A program made the translations under genes and the position numbers. Source: Nitrospirota bacterium (GTDB lineage: Bacteria; Nitrospirota; Nitrospiria; Nitrospirales; NS-4). Taken from it: a stretch of 5,372 nt of DNA. The stretch lies in contig VBOF01000092.1 in the NCBI GenBank assembly GCA_005877855.1, forward strand, positions 1 through 5,372. The letters are read 5' to 3'. The first letter of the stretch is position 1, and each line of letters opens with the position of its first letter. Below the pieces are notes generated by a model that saw nothing but the letters and a program-made list of their open reading frames with translations, ran no database searches and had not been told where the DNA came from. This document shows, in pieces, positions 1-5,299 of this stretch.

Positions 1-723
1 CTCGAAATCCCCGGTGACGCCCAGGATGAGGCCGCTCGGCGTGAAGTATTGCCGGTGAAAGGCGACCAGGTTCTCGCGCGTGATGCGCGACACGGTCTCG
101 ATGGTGCTCTCCCGGCCCAACGGGTGGTCGGCTCCGTAGAGCAGCTTCCGGAACTCACGCCCGGCGATCCCGGCCGGGCTATCTGGCCGGCGGCGGATGG
201 CCTCCACGGCTTGGCGCTTCTCGAGCTCCACTTTGGCGGGCTCGAAAGCCGGAGTGCGGAGCATGTCGGCGAAGATGGCCAGCCCCTGCTCCAGGTCCTT
301 CTTCAAGATGTCCAGCGAAGCCGTGCCGCTCTCGCTGCCGATCCCGATCGCCACGTTCGCGGCCAGGAACTCCAGCTCTTCGTCGATCTGATCGCCAGTC
401 ATGCGGACCGTCCCGCCTGTGCGCATGACGGTGCCGGTCAGGGCGGCGAGCCCGACCTTCTCGGCCGGCTCATAAACGGAGCCCGTCCGGATCATGGCCG
501 ACACGGTCACCAGCGGCAGCTCCAGGTCCGGCAGGAGATAGACGATGATCCCGTTCTCCAGGACGATGCGCTCGACCTCCGGTATCGTGAATTTCACCGG
601 TTCGAACTTCATGGTGCGGGGATCGCCGAGCGGGTGAACGGACTCGGCGCGCGCCAGAGTGGGCGTGAAAAGGAGGCAACACAGAAGGACAAAACCACTG
701 AACGCCCCAATTCCCTTCTTCAC
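1..723 (-). CDS. Secreted M16-family peptidase homologue, non-catalytic subunit (3' end cut by window edge)
   Basis: The first 241 residues are visible and the frame is open to the window edge, so the C-terminal half is missing. A GTG start is chosen because it overlaps the TGA of the preceding M16 gene by 4 nt (GTGA), has a purine-rich GGGAAAGG about 7 nt upstream, and begins directly with a signal peptide (KK, then a hydrophobic stretch at 7-23, probable cleavage after ARA at residue 26). The mature part has the M16 N-terminal fold pattern: LENGIIVYLLPD near 55-66, the RTGSVYEP strand, and GLAALTGTVMRTGG at about 91-104. Aligned with the active paralogue next door, the zinc and catalytic positions H, E and H are replaced by A94, G97 and T98. 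It therefore cannot bind zinc in the usual way and is probably the partner subunit of the neighbouring protease, acting in the periplasm. Family membership is strong; the partner role is inferred. Confidence 0.88.
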   Translation of the reverse strand, partial: MKKGIGAFSGFVLLCCLLFTPTLARAESVHPLGDPRTMKFEPVKFTIPEVERIVLENGIIVYLLPDLELPLVTVSAMIRTGSVYEPAEKVGLAALTGTVMRTGGTVRMTGDQIDEELEFLAANVAIGIGSESGTASLDILKKDLEQGLAIFADMLRTPAFEPAKVELEKRQAVEAIRRRPDSPAGIAGREFRKLLYGADHPLGRESTIETVSRITRENLVAFHRQYFTPSGLILGVTGDFE

Positions 724-2225
724 GGCATGGCCTTTCCCGCCGTTCCCTCCGGCTTGACCAGCGTGGCCACGACGCGGTTGCTCTTGGTGAAGTACGTGGC
801 GGCCACGCGCCGGATGTCGTCCGGAGTCACCTTGGCGATGCGGTCACGCCGATTGAACGTCTCCCGCCAGTCCCCGCTGATCGCCTGGAAGTAGGCGAGG
901 TACAAGGCCATCCCGCTGTTGGACCGGAGCGCGCGGACCAAGCTCGCGTCGACCTGGTTGATGATCTTCTGCAGCTCGTGCGGGGAGACCGGCTCCCGCT
1001 TCAGGCGGTCGAGTTCTTCGTACACCGCCTGCTCAACTTCCACGGTGGTGTGCGGCGCGCGGGGCGTGGCGCTGATCACGAACAGGTTCGGGTATTTGGC
1101 ACCGGGGTAATCGGAAGACGCCTCGATGCTGGCAGCGAGCTGTTTCTCCTGGACCAGACGCTTGTACAGCCGGGAGGTGCGTCCTTCTGACAGCAGCGAA
1201 TCGACGACGTCGAAGATGTCATCGTCCGGGTGGCCCGCGGCCGGCTTGTGGTAGCCGATGAGAAGCTGGGGCTCAGCGGAAAATTCGACCTCCACCCGGC
1301 GCTCGCCGGCGTGTGGGGGCTCCACGGTCAGCACGGGCGGAGAAGGCGGGCGGGCCGGGATCTTGCCAAACGTATTCTCCACGAGGGCGATGGCCTCCTT
1401 GGGCTTGATGTCGCCCACGACGGCCAGGACCGCGTTGCCTGGACCGTAGTAGGTCTGGAAGAACGCCTCGGTTTGGGCCCGGCTGAGCGCCTCCAGGTCG
1501 GAAGGCCAGCCGATCAGGGGCAGCCCGTAGGGGTGTGCCATGAACGCGGCCGCGGCAAAAGCCTCGTCCAGACGCCCGCTGGGCGAGTTGTCGGTCCGCT
1601 GGCGCCGCTCTTCCAGCACGACCTTTTTTTCCTTGTAGAACTCGCGGAGCACGCCGTTGGCCATGCGGTCGGACTCGACGGAGGCCCACAGCGGCAGACG
1701 ATTGGAGGGGAAGCTCAAGTAATAGCGCGTCAGGTCCTTTCCGGTGCTCGCGTTAAGGCCCACGCCGCCGTTCCTCTGATAGAGCGAGGCGAGCTCGGCG
1801 GGAACCACGAACTGCTGCGCCTGCGCCTCAACTTCCGTGAACCGCTTGCGCAGCGTTGCCAAGCGAGCCTCGTCCGCCGCCGGGCCTTTGGCCTTCTCGG
1901 CCAGGATGGCCTCCGCCAGGCGGTCCAGCTCCTCCAGGACCGGCTTCTCCTTCTCGGCGTCCGTGACGCCGATCGTACGGGTCCCCTTGAAGGCCATGTG
2001 CTCGTAGAGGTGCGCGACGCCCGTGATGCCGTTGTGCTCATAGACGCCGCCGACCTTGTAGGTCAGATTGACCGCGACGATCGGCGCCTGATGGCGCTCC
2101 ATCAGCAGGAGCGTTAAGCCGTTGGCGAGCCGGTGCTCGACGACACGCTCTTCGAGGTTCGCCGCCGAGGCGAGGCTGGCGAGGAGAATGAGGCTGAGGA
2201 GAAGGACGAGGATCCGCTGGGGCAT
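720..2225 (-). CDS. Secreted M16-family zinc metallopeptidase (insulinase/processing-peptidase type), catalytic subunit
   Basis: This is a complete 501-residue protein, a usual length for single-repeat (two-domain) bacterial M16 enzymes. Residues 1-21 form a signal peptide (PQR, a leucine-rich core, cleavage after ASA), placing it in the periplasm or outside. HLYEH at 72-76 is the inverted zinc motif HxxEH: H72 and H76 should bind zinc and E75 should activate water. The third ligand is probably E206 in the KKVVLEERR stretch. The GLNASTGKDLTRYY segment (157-169) and ESDRM (184-188) are typical of the family. The distance from HxxEH to the third ligand is about 53 residues longer than the classical spacing because of a charged, helix-prone insert near 88-140. 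The start ATG overlaps the upstream HAD stop (TGATG), and no Shine-Dalgarno is seen, which points to translational coupling. Substrates cannot be read from the sequence; degradation or processing of envelope peptides is the family expectation. Confidence 0.94.
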   Translation of the reverse strand: MPQRILVLLLSLILLASLASAANLEERVVEHRLANGLTLLLMERHQAPIVAVNLTYKVGGVYEHNGITGVAHLYEHMAFKGTRTIGVTDAEKEKPVLEELDRLAEAILAEKAKGPAADEARLATLRKRFTEVEAQAQQFVVPAELASLYQRNGGVGLNASTGKDLTRYYLSFPSNRLPLWASVESDRMANGVLREFYKEKKVVLEERRQRTDNSPSGRLDEAFAAAAFMAHPYGLPLIGWPSDLEALSRAQTEAFFQTYYGPGNAVLAVVGDIKPKEAIALVENTFGKIPARPPSPPVLTVEPPHAGERRVEVEFSAEPQLLIGYHKPAAGHPDDDIFDVVDSLLSEGRTSRLYKRLVQEKQLAASIEASSDYPGAKYPNLFVISATPRAPHTTVEVEQAVYEELDRLKREPVSPHELQKIINQVDASLVRALRSNSGMALYLAYFQAISGDWRETFNRRDRIAKVTPDDIRRVAATYFTKSNRVVATLVKPEGTAGKAMP

Positions 2226-2866
2226 CAGGCGAACAACTCGATGAGCGCTTCCGGCTTCTCGATGAACCAGTCTGGCCCGCAGGCGGCCATCTTCTCGCGG
2301 TTGCCCATGCCGTAGCCGACGGCGCAGACCTTGATGCCGGCGTTGTGCCCGCCGTTGATGTCGTTCGTGCTGTCGCCGATCAGGACCGCCCGCTCTTTCG
2401 CGACCTTCAGCTCGTCCAGGATCTTGAGGAACATGCCGGGTTCCGGCTTGAGGCCGTACCCGTCATCCCCGCCGACGACGTAGGCGAAGTGGTGCGCGCC
2501 CAGACCCTGCAGGATGCGCGTGGTGTATTCCAGCGACTTGTTGGTCGCGACGGCTTTGAGCTTGTGGGCGAAATGATTCAGTACGGTTTCGACGCCGGGA
2601 TAGAAGCGCGTCCGGTCGAGACAGTGGGCGAGATAGTGCCCGCGGAAGATCTGCAGCGCCTCTTCGTAGCGCGGCTGGTTCTCCTGCCCTACGGCGAGGC
2701 GAAGCAGACGCTTGATCCCGTCGCCGACGAAGCTGAAGATCTCCTCCTGCGAGCGCCGCGGCAAGCCCACGTCCACCAGCGTGAGGTTGACGGCCGTGGC
2801 GATGTCCCACTTGGACTCGATCAGCGTGCCGTCGAGATCGAAGATGAGCAGGTCGAGTTTATGCAT
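2225..2866 (-). CDS. HAD-superfamily phosphatase, phosphoglycolate phosphatase (Gph)-like
   Basis: A 213-residue cytoplasmic hydrolase with all four HAD motifs. Motif I is DLDGT (10-14), with D10 the nucleophile and D12 the acid/base. Motif II is ATNKS with T108, motif III is LKPEP with K140, and motif IV is GDSTND with D165 and D169 binding Mg2+. A helical C1-type cap occupies about residues 15-90, as in Gph, PGMase and PPase-like enzymes; phosphoglycolate is the likeliest substrate but the cap does not prove it. The frame extends upstream to an ATG at 2896, adding ten residues. I prefer the ATG at 2866 because the longer start lies inside a dispersed repeat, because HAD proteins usually start just before the hhFDLDGT strand, and because a promoter -10 lies between the two ATGs. 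It is the first gene of a three-gene operon, and its TGA overlaps the M16 ATG by one base. Confidence 0.93.
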   Translation of the reverse strand: MHKLDLLIFDLDGTLIESKWDIATAVNLTLVDVGLPRRSQEEIFSFVGDGIKRLLRLAVGQENQPRYEEALQIFRGHYLAHCLDRTRFYPGVETVLNHFAHKLKAVATNKSLEYTTRILQGLGAHHFAYVVGGDDGYGLKPEPGMFLKILDELKVAKERAVLIGDSTNDINGGHNAGIKVCAVGYGMGNREKMAACGPDWFIEKPEALIELFA

Positions 2867-2873
2867 CCGGTGG

Positions 2874-2882
2874 AGTATACCA
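2874..2882 (-). promoter_or_regulatory. Extended -10 promoter candidate for the HAD-M16-M16 operon
   Basis: On the minus strand the sequence reads TGGTATACT, an extended -10 (TGn plus TATACT, one mismatch to TATAAT). No good -35 hexamer is found at 16-18 nt, which is tolerable for an extended -10. The expected start point, 7 nt past the hexamer, is near 2867, one base before the preferred ATG at 2866. The transcript would thus be essentially leaderless, in line with the absence of a Shine-Dalgarno. Confidence 0.5.
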
Positions 2883-2890
2883 AATTTATT

Positions 2891-2976
2891 TGTCATTGCG
2901 AGGAGCGCAGCGATGAAGCAATCTCAGAGTGCGGCAGACGAGATTGCCACGCTCCCGCTCGTCGCTCGCAATGACA
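2891..2976. repeat. Dispersed palindromic repeat (REP/MITE-like) with 12-bp perfect terminal inverted repeats
   Basis: The ends are TGTCATTGCGAG (2891-2902) and its exact reverse complement CTCGCAATGACA (2965-2976). A second inner inverted pair, GCAATCTC (2918-2925) and GAGATTGC (2940-2947), surrounds a 14-nt loop. The arms between these pairs match only partly. From general knowledge, this end sequence marks a repeat family scattered through intergenic regions of many unrelated bacteria, recognisable when translated as CHCEERSDEAI. No transposase and no clear target duplication are seen. It starts 8 nt downstream of the membrane-protein stop, so its stem-loop could also end or stabilise that transcript. 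Its left end provides the spurious upstream ATG of the HAD frame. Confidence 0.88.
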
Positions 2977-2984
2977 GGAGGGAC

Positions 2985-3341
2985 TCACAGTCGTTGAATG
3001 AGCAGCCCGACGATGGCCGCTAGCCCGCCGGCGAGCGCGATTGCGTACCCGATGCCGCCGAGGACAAACCAGAGGCGGATGCGCCGGTGCTCGTCCGGCG
3101 AGAGCTGCGCGTGGTGGCGCGTCGGGTGAATCCACCACTTCGGAGGAAGATTCCCCCGCTCGATCAGGATGCGGCGCAGCACCACATGGTACCAGAAGCC
3201 GGTGGGGACCCCTTCCGCCAACCCGGCCGCCAGCATGAGCAGGCCGATGCTGGAGAAGAGCTGGGGCGTGATGATCGTGATGAGGTAGCCGAGGAGGCCG
3301 ATCCCGACCAGCGCGGTTACCAGGAAGAAGATTTCATGCAT
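2985..3341 (-). CDS. Small integral membrane protein of unknown function (three predicted helices)
   Basis: I do not recognise this 118-residue protein. Hydrophobic segments lie at about 5-25, 28-50 and 90-115. They are separated by a short TPQ turn and by a basic, His- and Trp-rich loop (51-89) containing LPPKWWIHPTRHH and DEHRRIR. The positive charge of this loop suggests that it is cytoplasmic. There is no signal peptide or known catalytic motif; the His cluster could bind metal or a cofactor, but that is speculation. The ATG at 3341 follows directly after the in-frame TAA of a 12-residue leader ORF and has no Shine-Dalgarno. The coding reality rests on the clean membrane topology and the absence of a competing gene on the other strand. 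It is divergent from hemL and separated from the downstream HAD gene by the palindromic repeat, so it is probably its own transcript. Confidence 0.78.
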   Translation of the reverse strand: MHEIFFLVTALVGIGLLGYLITIITPQLFSSIGLLMLAAGLAEGVPTGFWYHVVLRRILIERGNLPPKWWIHPTRHHAQLSPDEHRRIRLWFVLGGIGYAIALAGGLAAIVGLLIQRL

Positions 3342-3380
3342 TTAGCGAGGCTCGTACAACGTGACGGGGGCTTTCATCAT
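3342..3380 (-). CDS. Possible 12-residue leader ORF upstream of the membrane protein
   Basis: Two consecutive ATGs open a short frame, MMKAPVTLYEPR, ending in TAA. The next codon, in the same frame, is the ATG of the membrane-protein gene. The extended -10 candidate would start transcription near 3383, only about 3 nt before the first ATG. This could be a leader peptide that feeds ribosomes to the main gene by termination-reinitiation. It could also be chance, or an N-terminus truncated by a stop mutation. Nothing in the peptide (no run of a single amino acid) suggests classical attenuation. Confidence 0.3.
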   Translation of the reverse strand: MMKAPVTLYEPR

Positions 3381-3389
3381 GCGGGAAGT

Positions 3390-3398
3390 ATTGTAGCA
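3390..3398 (-). promoter_or_regulatory. Extended -10 promoter candidate for the membrane-protein gene
   Basis: The minus strand reads TGCTACAAT, a TGn extension plus TACAAT, one mismatch from consensus. No convincing -35 is present at 16-18 nt upstream. The predicted start is near 3383, giving about 42 nt of leader before the annotated ATG at 3341, with a 12-residue ORF filling most of it. Confidence 0.5.
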
Positions 3399-3410
3399 GA
3401 AAACCCTTCC

Positions 3411-3439
3411 TTGACGCATCGGGGCGCCCGTGCTAGAGT
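3411..3439 (+). promoter_or_regulatory. Sigma-70-type promoter of hemL
   Basis: TTGACG (3411-3416) and TAGAGT (3434-3439) are separated by exactly 17 nt, and TGC just before the -10 adds an extended -10 element. The predicted start near 3446 leaves only about 9 nt before the hemL ATG at 3455, with no Shine-Dalgarno. No operator or riboswitch fits in so short a leader. Confidence 0.65.
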
Positions 3440-3454
3440 TCGGTACTTTTCAGT

Positions 3455-4747
3455 ATGAAAACCACTGCCTCCAAGAAGCTCTTCGAAGCCGCGCTTCGTG
3501 TGCTCCCAGGCGGGGTGAACAGCCCGGTCCGCTCCTTCAAAGCGGTAGGGACTCTCCCCCATTTCATTGCCCGCGCCAGGGGGGCCAAATTCTACGACGC
3601 TGACGGCAACGCCTTCGTGGATTACGTGATGTCCTGGGGTCCGCTGATCCTGGGCCACGCGCCGGTTCCCGTCGTCAAGGCGCTCGTGCGCGCGGCCGCG
3701 CGGGGCACCAGCTACGGCGCGCCGACGGCGCACGAAGTGACGCTGGCCGAGATGATCGTCGAGGCCGTGCCCTCAATGGAGCGCGTGCGACTGGTCAACT
3801 CGGGGACCGAGGCCGTGATGAGCGCGATCCGGCTGGCCCGGGCCTACACCGGGCGCGATGCGATCCTCAAGTTCGAGGGCTGCTACCACGGCCACGCCGA
3901 TTCACTCCTGGTGAAGGCCGGCTCGGGCGCCATGACCCTGGGCATTCCGGACAGTCCGGGCGTGCCGGCCGACCTGGCGCGGCACACGTTCACGGCGCCG
4001 TACAATGACATCACCGCGGTCGAGCGGCTGCTGGAGGCGCACCGAGGCAACTTTGCGTGCGTCATCGTGGAGCCCGTGGCCGGCAACATGGGCGTCGTGC
4101 CGCCCCATCCCGATTTCCTGAACCGCCTGCGCGACCTGACCCACCACTACCGGATCGTGCTGGTCTTCGATGAGGTCATTACCGGCTTCCGCGTGGCCTA
4201 CGGCGGCGCGCAGGCCCGGTACGGGGTCACGCCGGATTTGACCTGCCTGGGGAAGATCATCGGCGGCGGGCTGCCGGTCGGGGCGTACGGCGGGAGGGCC
4301 GACCTCATGAAGCTCATTGCGCCGGAGGGCCCGGTGTACCAGGCCGGGACGCTCTCGGGGAACCCGCTGGCGATGACGGCCGGCATTGAGACCCTGAAGC
4401 TGCTCAAGAAGTCTGGGGTCTACCGCCAGTTGGAGGAACGCGGCCGGCAGTTGGGCGACGGGCTGAACCGCGCCGCCCGCGAGGCGGGGATCGCGGCGAC
4501 GCTCAATCGGGTAGGCTCGATGATGACGCTGTTCTTCACGCCCGGCCCGGTGACCGATTACGCCTCGGCCAAGAAGTCCGATACCCAGGCCTTCGCGAAG
4601 TTCTTCCGGGCGATGCTGAGCCAGGGGATCTACCTGCCCCCATCCCAGTTCGAGGCCGCCTTTCTCTCCACCGCCCACACGCCCGCGGACCTCAATAAAA
4701 CACTGAAGGCAGCCCGCGCCGCCTTCACCAAGCTCAAAATCAACTAA
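3455..4747 (+). CDS. hemL: Glutamate-1-semialdehyde 2,1-aminomutase
   Basis: This PLP enzyme converts glutamate-1-semialdehyde to 5-aminolevulinate in the cytoplasm, the last step of the C5 route to heme and other tetrapyrroles. The 430-residue length and the start (SKKLF, then LPGGVNSPVRSFKAVG at 17-32) match the family exactly. Visible fold-type I class-III aminotransferase features are SGTEA (116-120, phosphate binding), EGCYHGHAD (141-149), FDEVITGFR with D239 facing the pyridine nitrogen, LGKIIGGGLPVGAYGG with K267 as the Schiff-base lysine, and AGTLSGNP (297-304). The GGGLPVG and PGGVNSPVR signatures separate it from ornithine- and GABA-type aminotransferases. It stands alone: its partner hemA is not in the window, the upstream gene is divergent and the downstream cluster is convergent. 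All key residues are present and there is no sign of damage. Confidence 0.98.
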   Translation: MKTTASKKLFEAALRVLPGGVNSPVRSFKAVGTLPHFIARARGAKFYDADGNAFVDYVMSWGPLILGHAPVPVVKALVRAAARGTSYGAPTAHEVTLAEMIVEAVPSMERVRLVNSGTEAVMSAIRLARAYTGRDAILKFEGCYHGHADSLLVKAGSGAMTLGIPDSPGVPADLARHTFTAPYNDITAVERLLEAHRGNFACVIVEPVAGNMGVVPPHPDFLNRLRDLTHHYRIVLVFDEVITGFRVAYGGAQARYGVTPDLTCLGKIIGGGLPVGAYGGRADLMKLIAPEGPVYQAGTLSGNPLAMTAGIETLKLLKKSGVYRQLEERGRQLGDGLNRAAREAGIAATLNRVGSMMTLFFTPGPVTDYASAKKSDTQAFAKFFRAMLSQGIYLPPSQFEAAFLSTAHTPADLNKTLKAARAAFTKLKIN

Positions 4748-4944
4748 ACCCTCTCAAGCCGACGAGTTGCACTGTCTCGCGGGTGACGCCGATGTCGCCG
4801 GAGGCGGCGGGGTGGCGGCGAGCGGGGCGCCCCGATGAGCCAGAGCGCCTACAGGCGAGTCTGCGGGGCTGCGACGCCGAAAGGCGCCGCTCAGCGGGGC
4901 TGCTCGGCGACAGGACCCCGGCGCCGCAGGCGGCTGGCCGGCGA
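4748..4944. other. GC-rich convergent intergenic region with several short palindromes
   Basis: This 197-bp gap lies between the hemL stop and the stop of the 76-residue protein. No convincing gene is seen; the open frames crossing it are arginine/proline-rich artefacts. It contains a 12-bp perfect palindrome (4823-4834, CGGGGCGCCCCG), a CGCCT/AGGCG pair (4846-4857), a CGCC-GAAA-GGCG hairpin with a GNRA-type loop (4875-4886), a GCCG/CGGC pair (4923-4934), and a direct repeat of GCGGGGCTGC (4863-4872 and 4894-4903). No T-run follows any stem, so a standard intrinsic terminator is not supported. Transcript ending by folded RNA or Rho, or a dispersed repeat, is possible. Confidence 0.5.
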
Positions 4945-5175
4945 TTACTCATCTTCCTCGTCGGCGTCCGCCTTCTCCATCGCGGCCTGCTGCTCCATCG
5001 CGTTATGCAGCAAGGCGCGAATGAACATGGAGGCCACATTCCCCACGGACAGGCTCCCTCCGGGAGGCACCGCGATCTTGCCCTCCTTGACCATCTTCTC
5101 CAGCCACTTCTTTTGATCCTGGCTGATCTGGAACTTGACCTCGACCAGCTCTTCTTCTCCGCCGAATGGGTCCAT
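4945..5175 (-). CDS. Small acidic protein of unknown function, possible ribbon-helix-helix fold
   Basis: A 76-residue protein with an excellent ribosome site: AAGGAG (minus strand of 5184-5189) lies 8 nt before the ATG. I do not recognise a named family. The layout is an acidic N-terminus, a strand-like VEVKFQIS (11-18), an amphipathic helix QDQKKWLEKMV (19-29), a Gly/Pro-rich turn with VPPGGS (36-41), a second helix from about 43 to 62 (VGNVASMFIRALLHNAMEQ), and a very acidic tail (69-76). Strand-helix-turn-helix of this size resembles MetJ/Arc-type DNA-binding proteins, but the turn is longer than usual and the tail is unlike a DNA-binding surface, so this is inference only. It follows a 35-residue membrane peptide by 13 nt in the same operon. 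Confidence 0.8.
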   Translation of the reverse strand: MDPFGGEEELVEVKFQISQDQKKWLEKMVKEGKIAVPPGGSLSVGNVASMFIRALLHNAMEQQAAMEKADADEEDE

Positions 5176-5188
5176 AGCGCTTGCTCCT

Positions 5189-5296
5189 TTACTCCTTTTT
5201 TTTCCTGTCCTCCGGCTCCTTGAACAGGAGATACAGCAGAATCACAAAACCCACCGCGACGCCGGCGATCGCCAGCCACGTGCCGATATTCTGCAT
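5189..5296 (-). CDS. 35-residue single-pass membrane peptide
   Basis: The frame starts at an ATG (5296) and ends in TAA. It reads MQNIGTWL, a hydrophobic helix at about 7-25 (AIAGVAVGFVILLYLLF), then a charged tail KEPEDRKKKE. The helix and basic C-terminal tail suggest a small inner-membrane protein with the tail in the cytoplasm. It starts 3 nt after the stop of the upstream gene and ends 13 nt before the next ATG, whose ribosome site overlaps its 3' end; GGGAG about 11 nt upstream of the ATG is a weak ribosome site. Tight operon packing and a clean transmembrane pattern support it as real despite its size. Its role is unknown; small subunits of membrane complexes often look like this. Confidence 0.7.
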   Translation of the reverse strand: MQNIGTWLAIAGVAVGFVILLYLLFKEPEDRKKKE

Positions 5297-5299
5297 GGT

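Noticed and set aside
49..894. Long plus-strand open frame of 281 codons
   Set aside because: It lies antisense to both M16 genes, has no family resemblance and a composition typical of a reverse-strand shadow in GC-rich DNA.
1230..2117. Plus-strand open frame of 295 codons
   Set aside because: It is entirely antisense to the catalytic M16 gene, whose HLYEH and signal peptide are unambiguous.
2867..2896. Ten-residue N-terminal extension of the HAD protein from the ATG at 2896
   Set aside because: The ATG lies within the end of the dispersed repeat and upstream of the -10 candidate. The shorter start gives the normal HAD N-terminus.
2345..2974. Plus-strand open frame of 209 codons ending in CHCEERSDEAI-like residues
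   Set aside because: It is antisense to the HAD gene, and its C-terminal part is simply the translated palindromic repeat, a well-known source of false proteins.
2891..2976. Active insertion sequence or CRISPR repeat
   Set aside because: There is one copy only, no transposase and no spacer array. The structure matches a non-autonomous palindromic repeat.
3902..4678. Minus-strand open frame of 258 codons inside hemL
   Set aside because: It is antisense to a fully conserved hemL with all active-site residues.
4748..4944. Intrinsic terminator for hemL
   Set aside because: Stems exist but none is followed by a T-run on either strand, so the call is not supported.
4783..5223. Plus-strand open frame of 146 codons
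   Set aside because: It is antisense to the two small proteins and begins within a GC-palindrome region, with no supporting features.
4740..5279. Minus-strand open frame of 179 codons across the convergent gap
   Set aside because: It is a frame-shifted shadow of the 76-residue gene, rich in Arg, Ser and Pro, without ribosome site or domain pattern.
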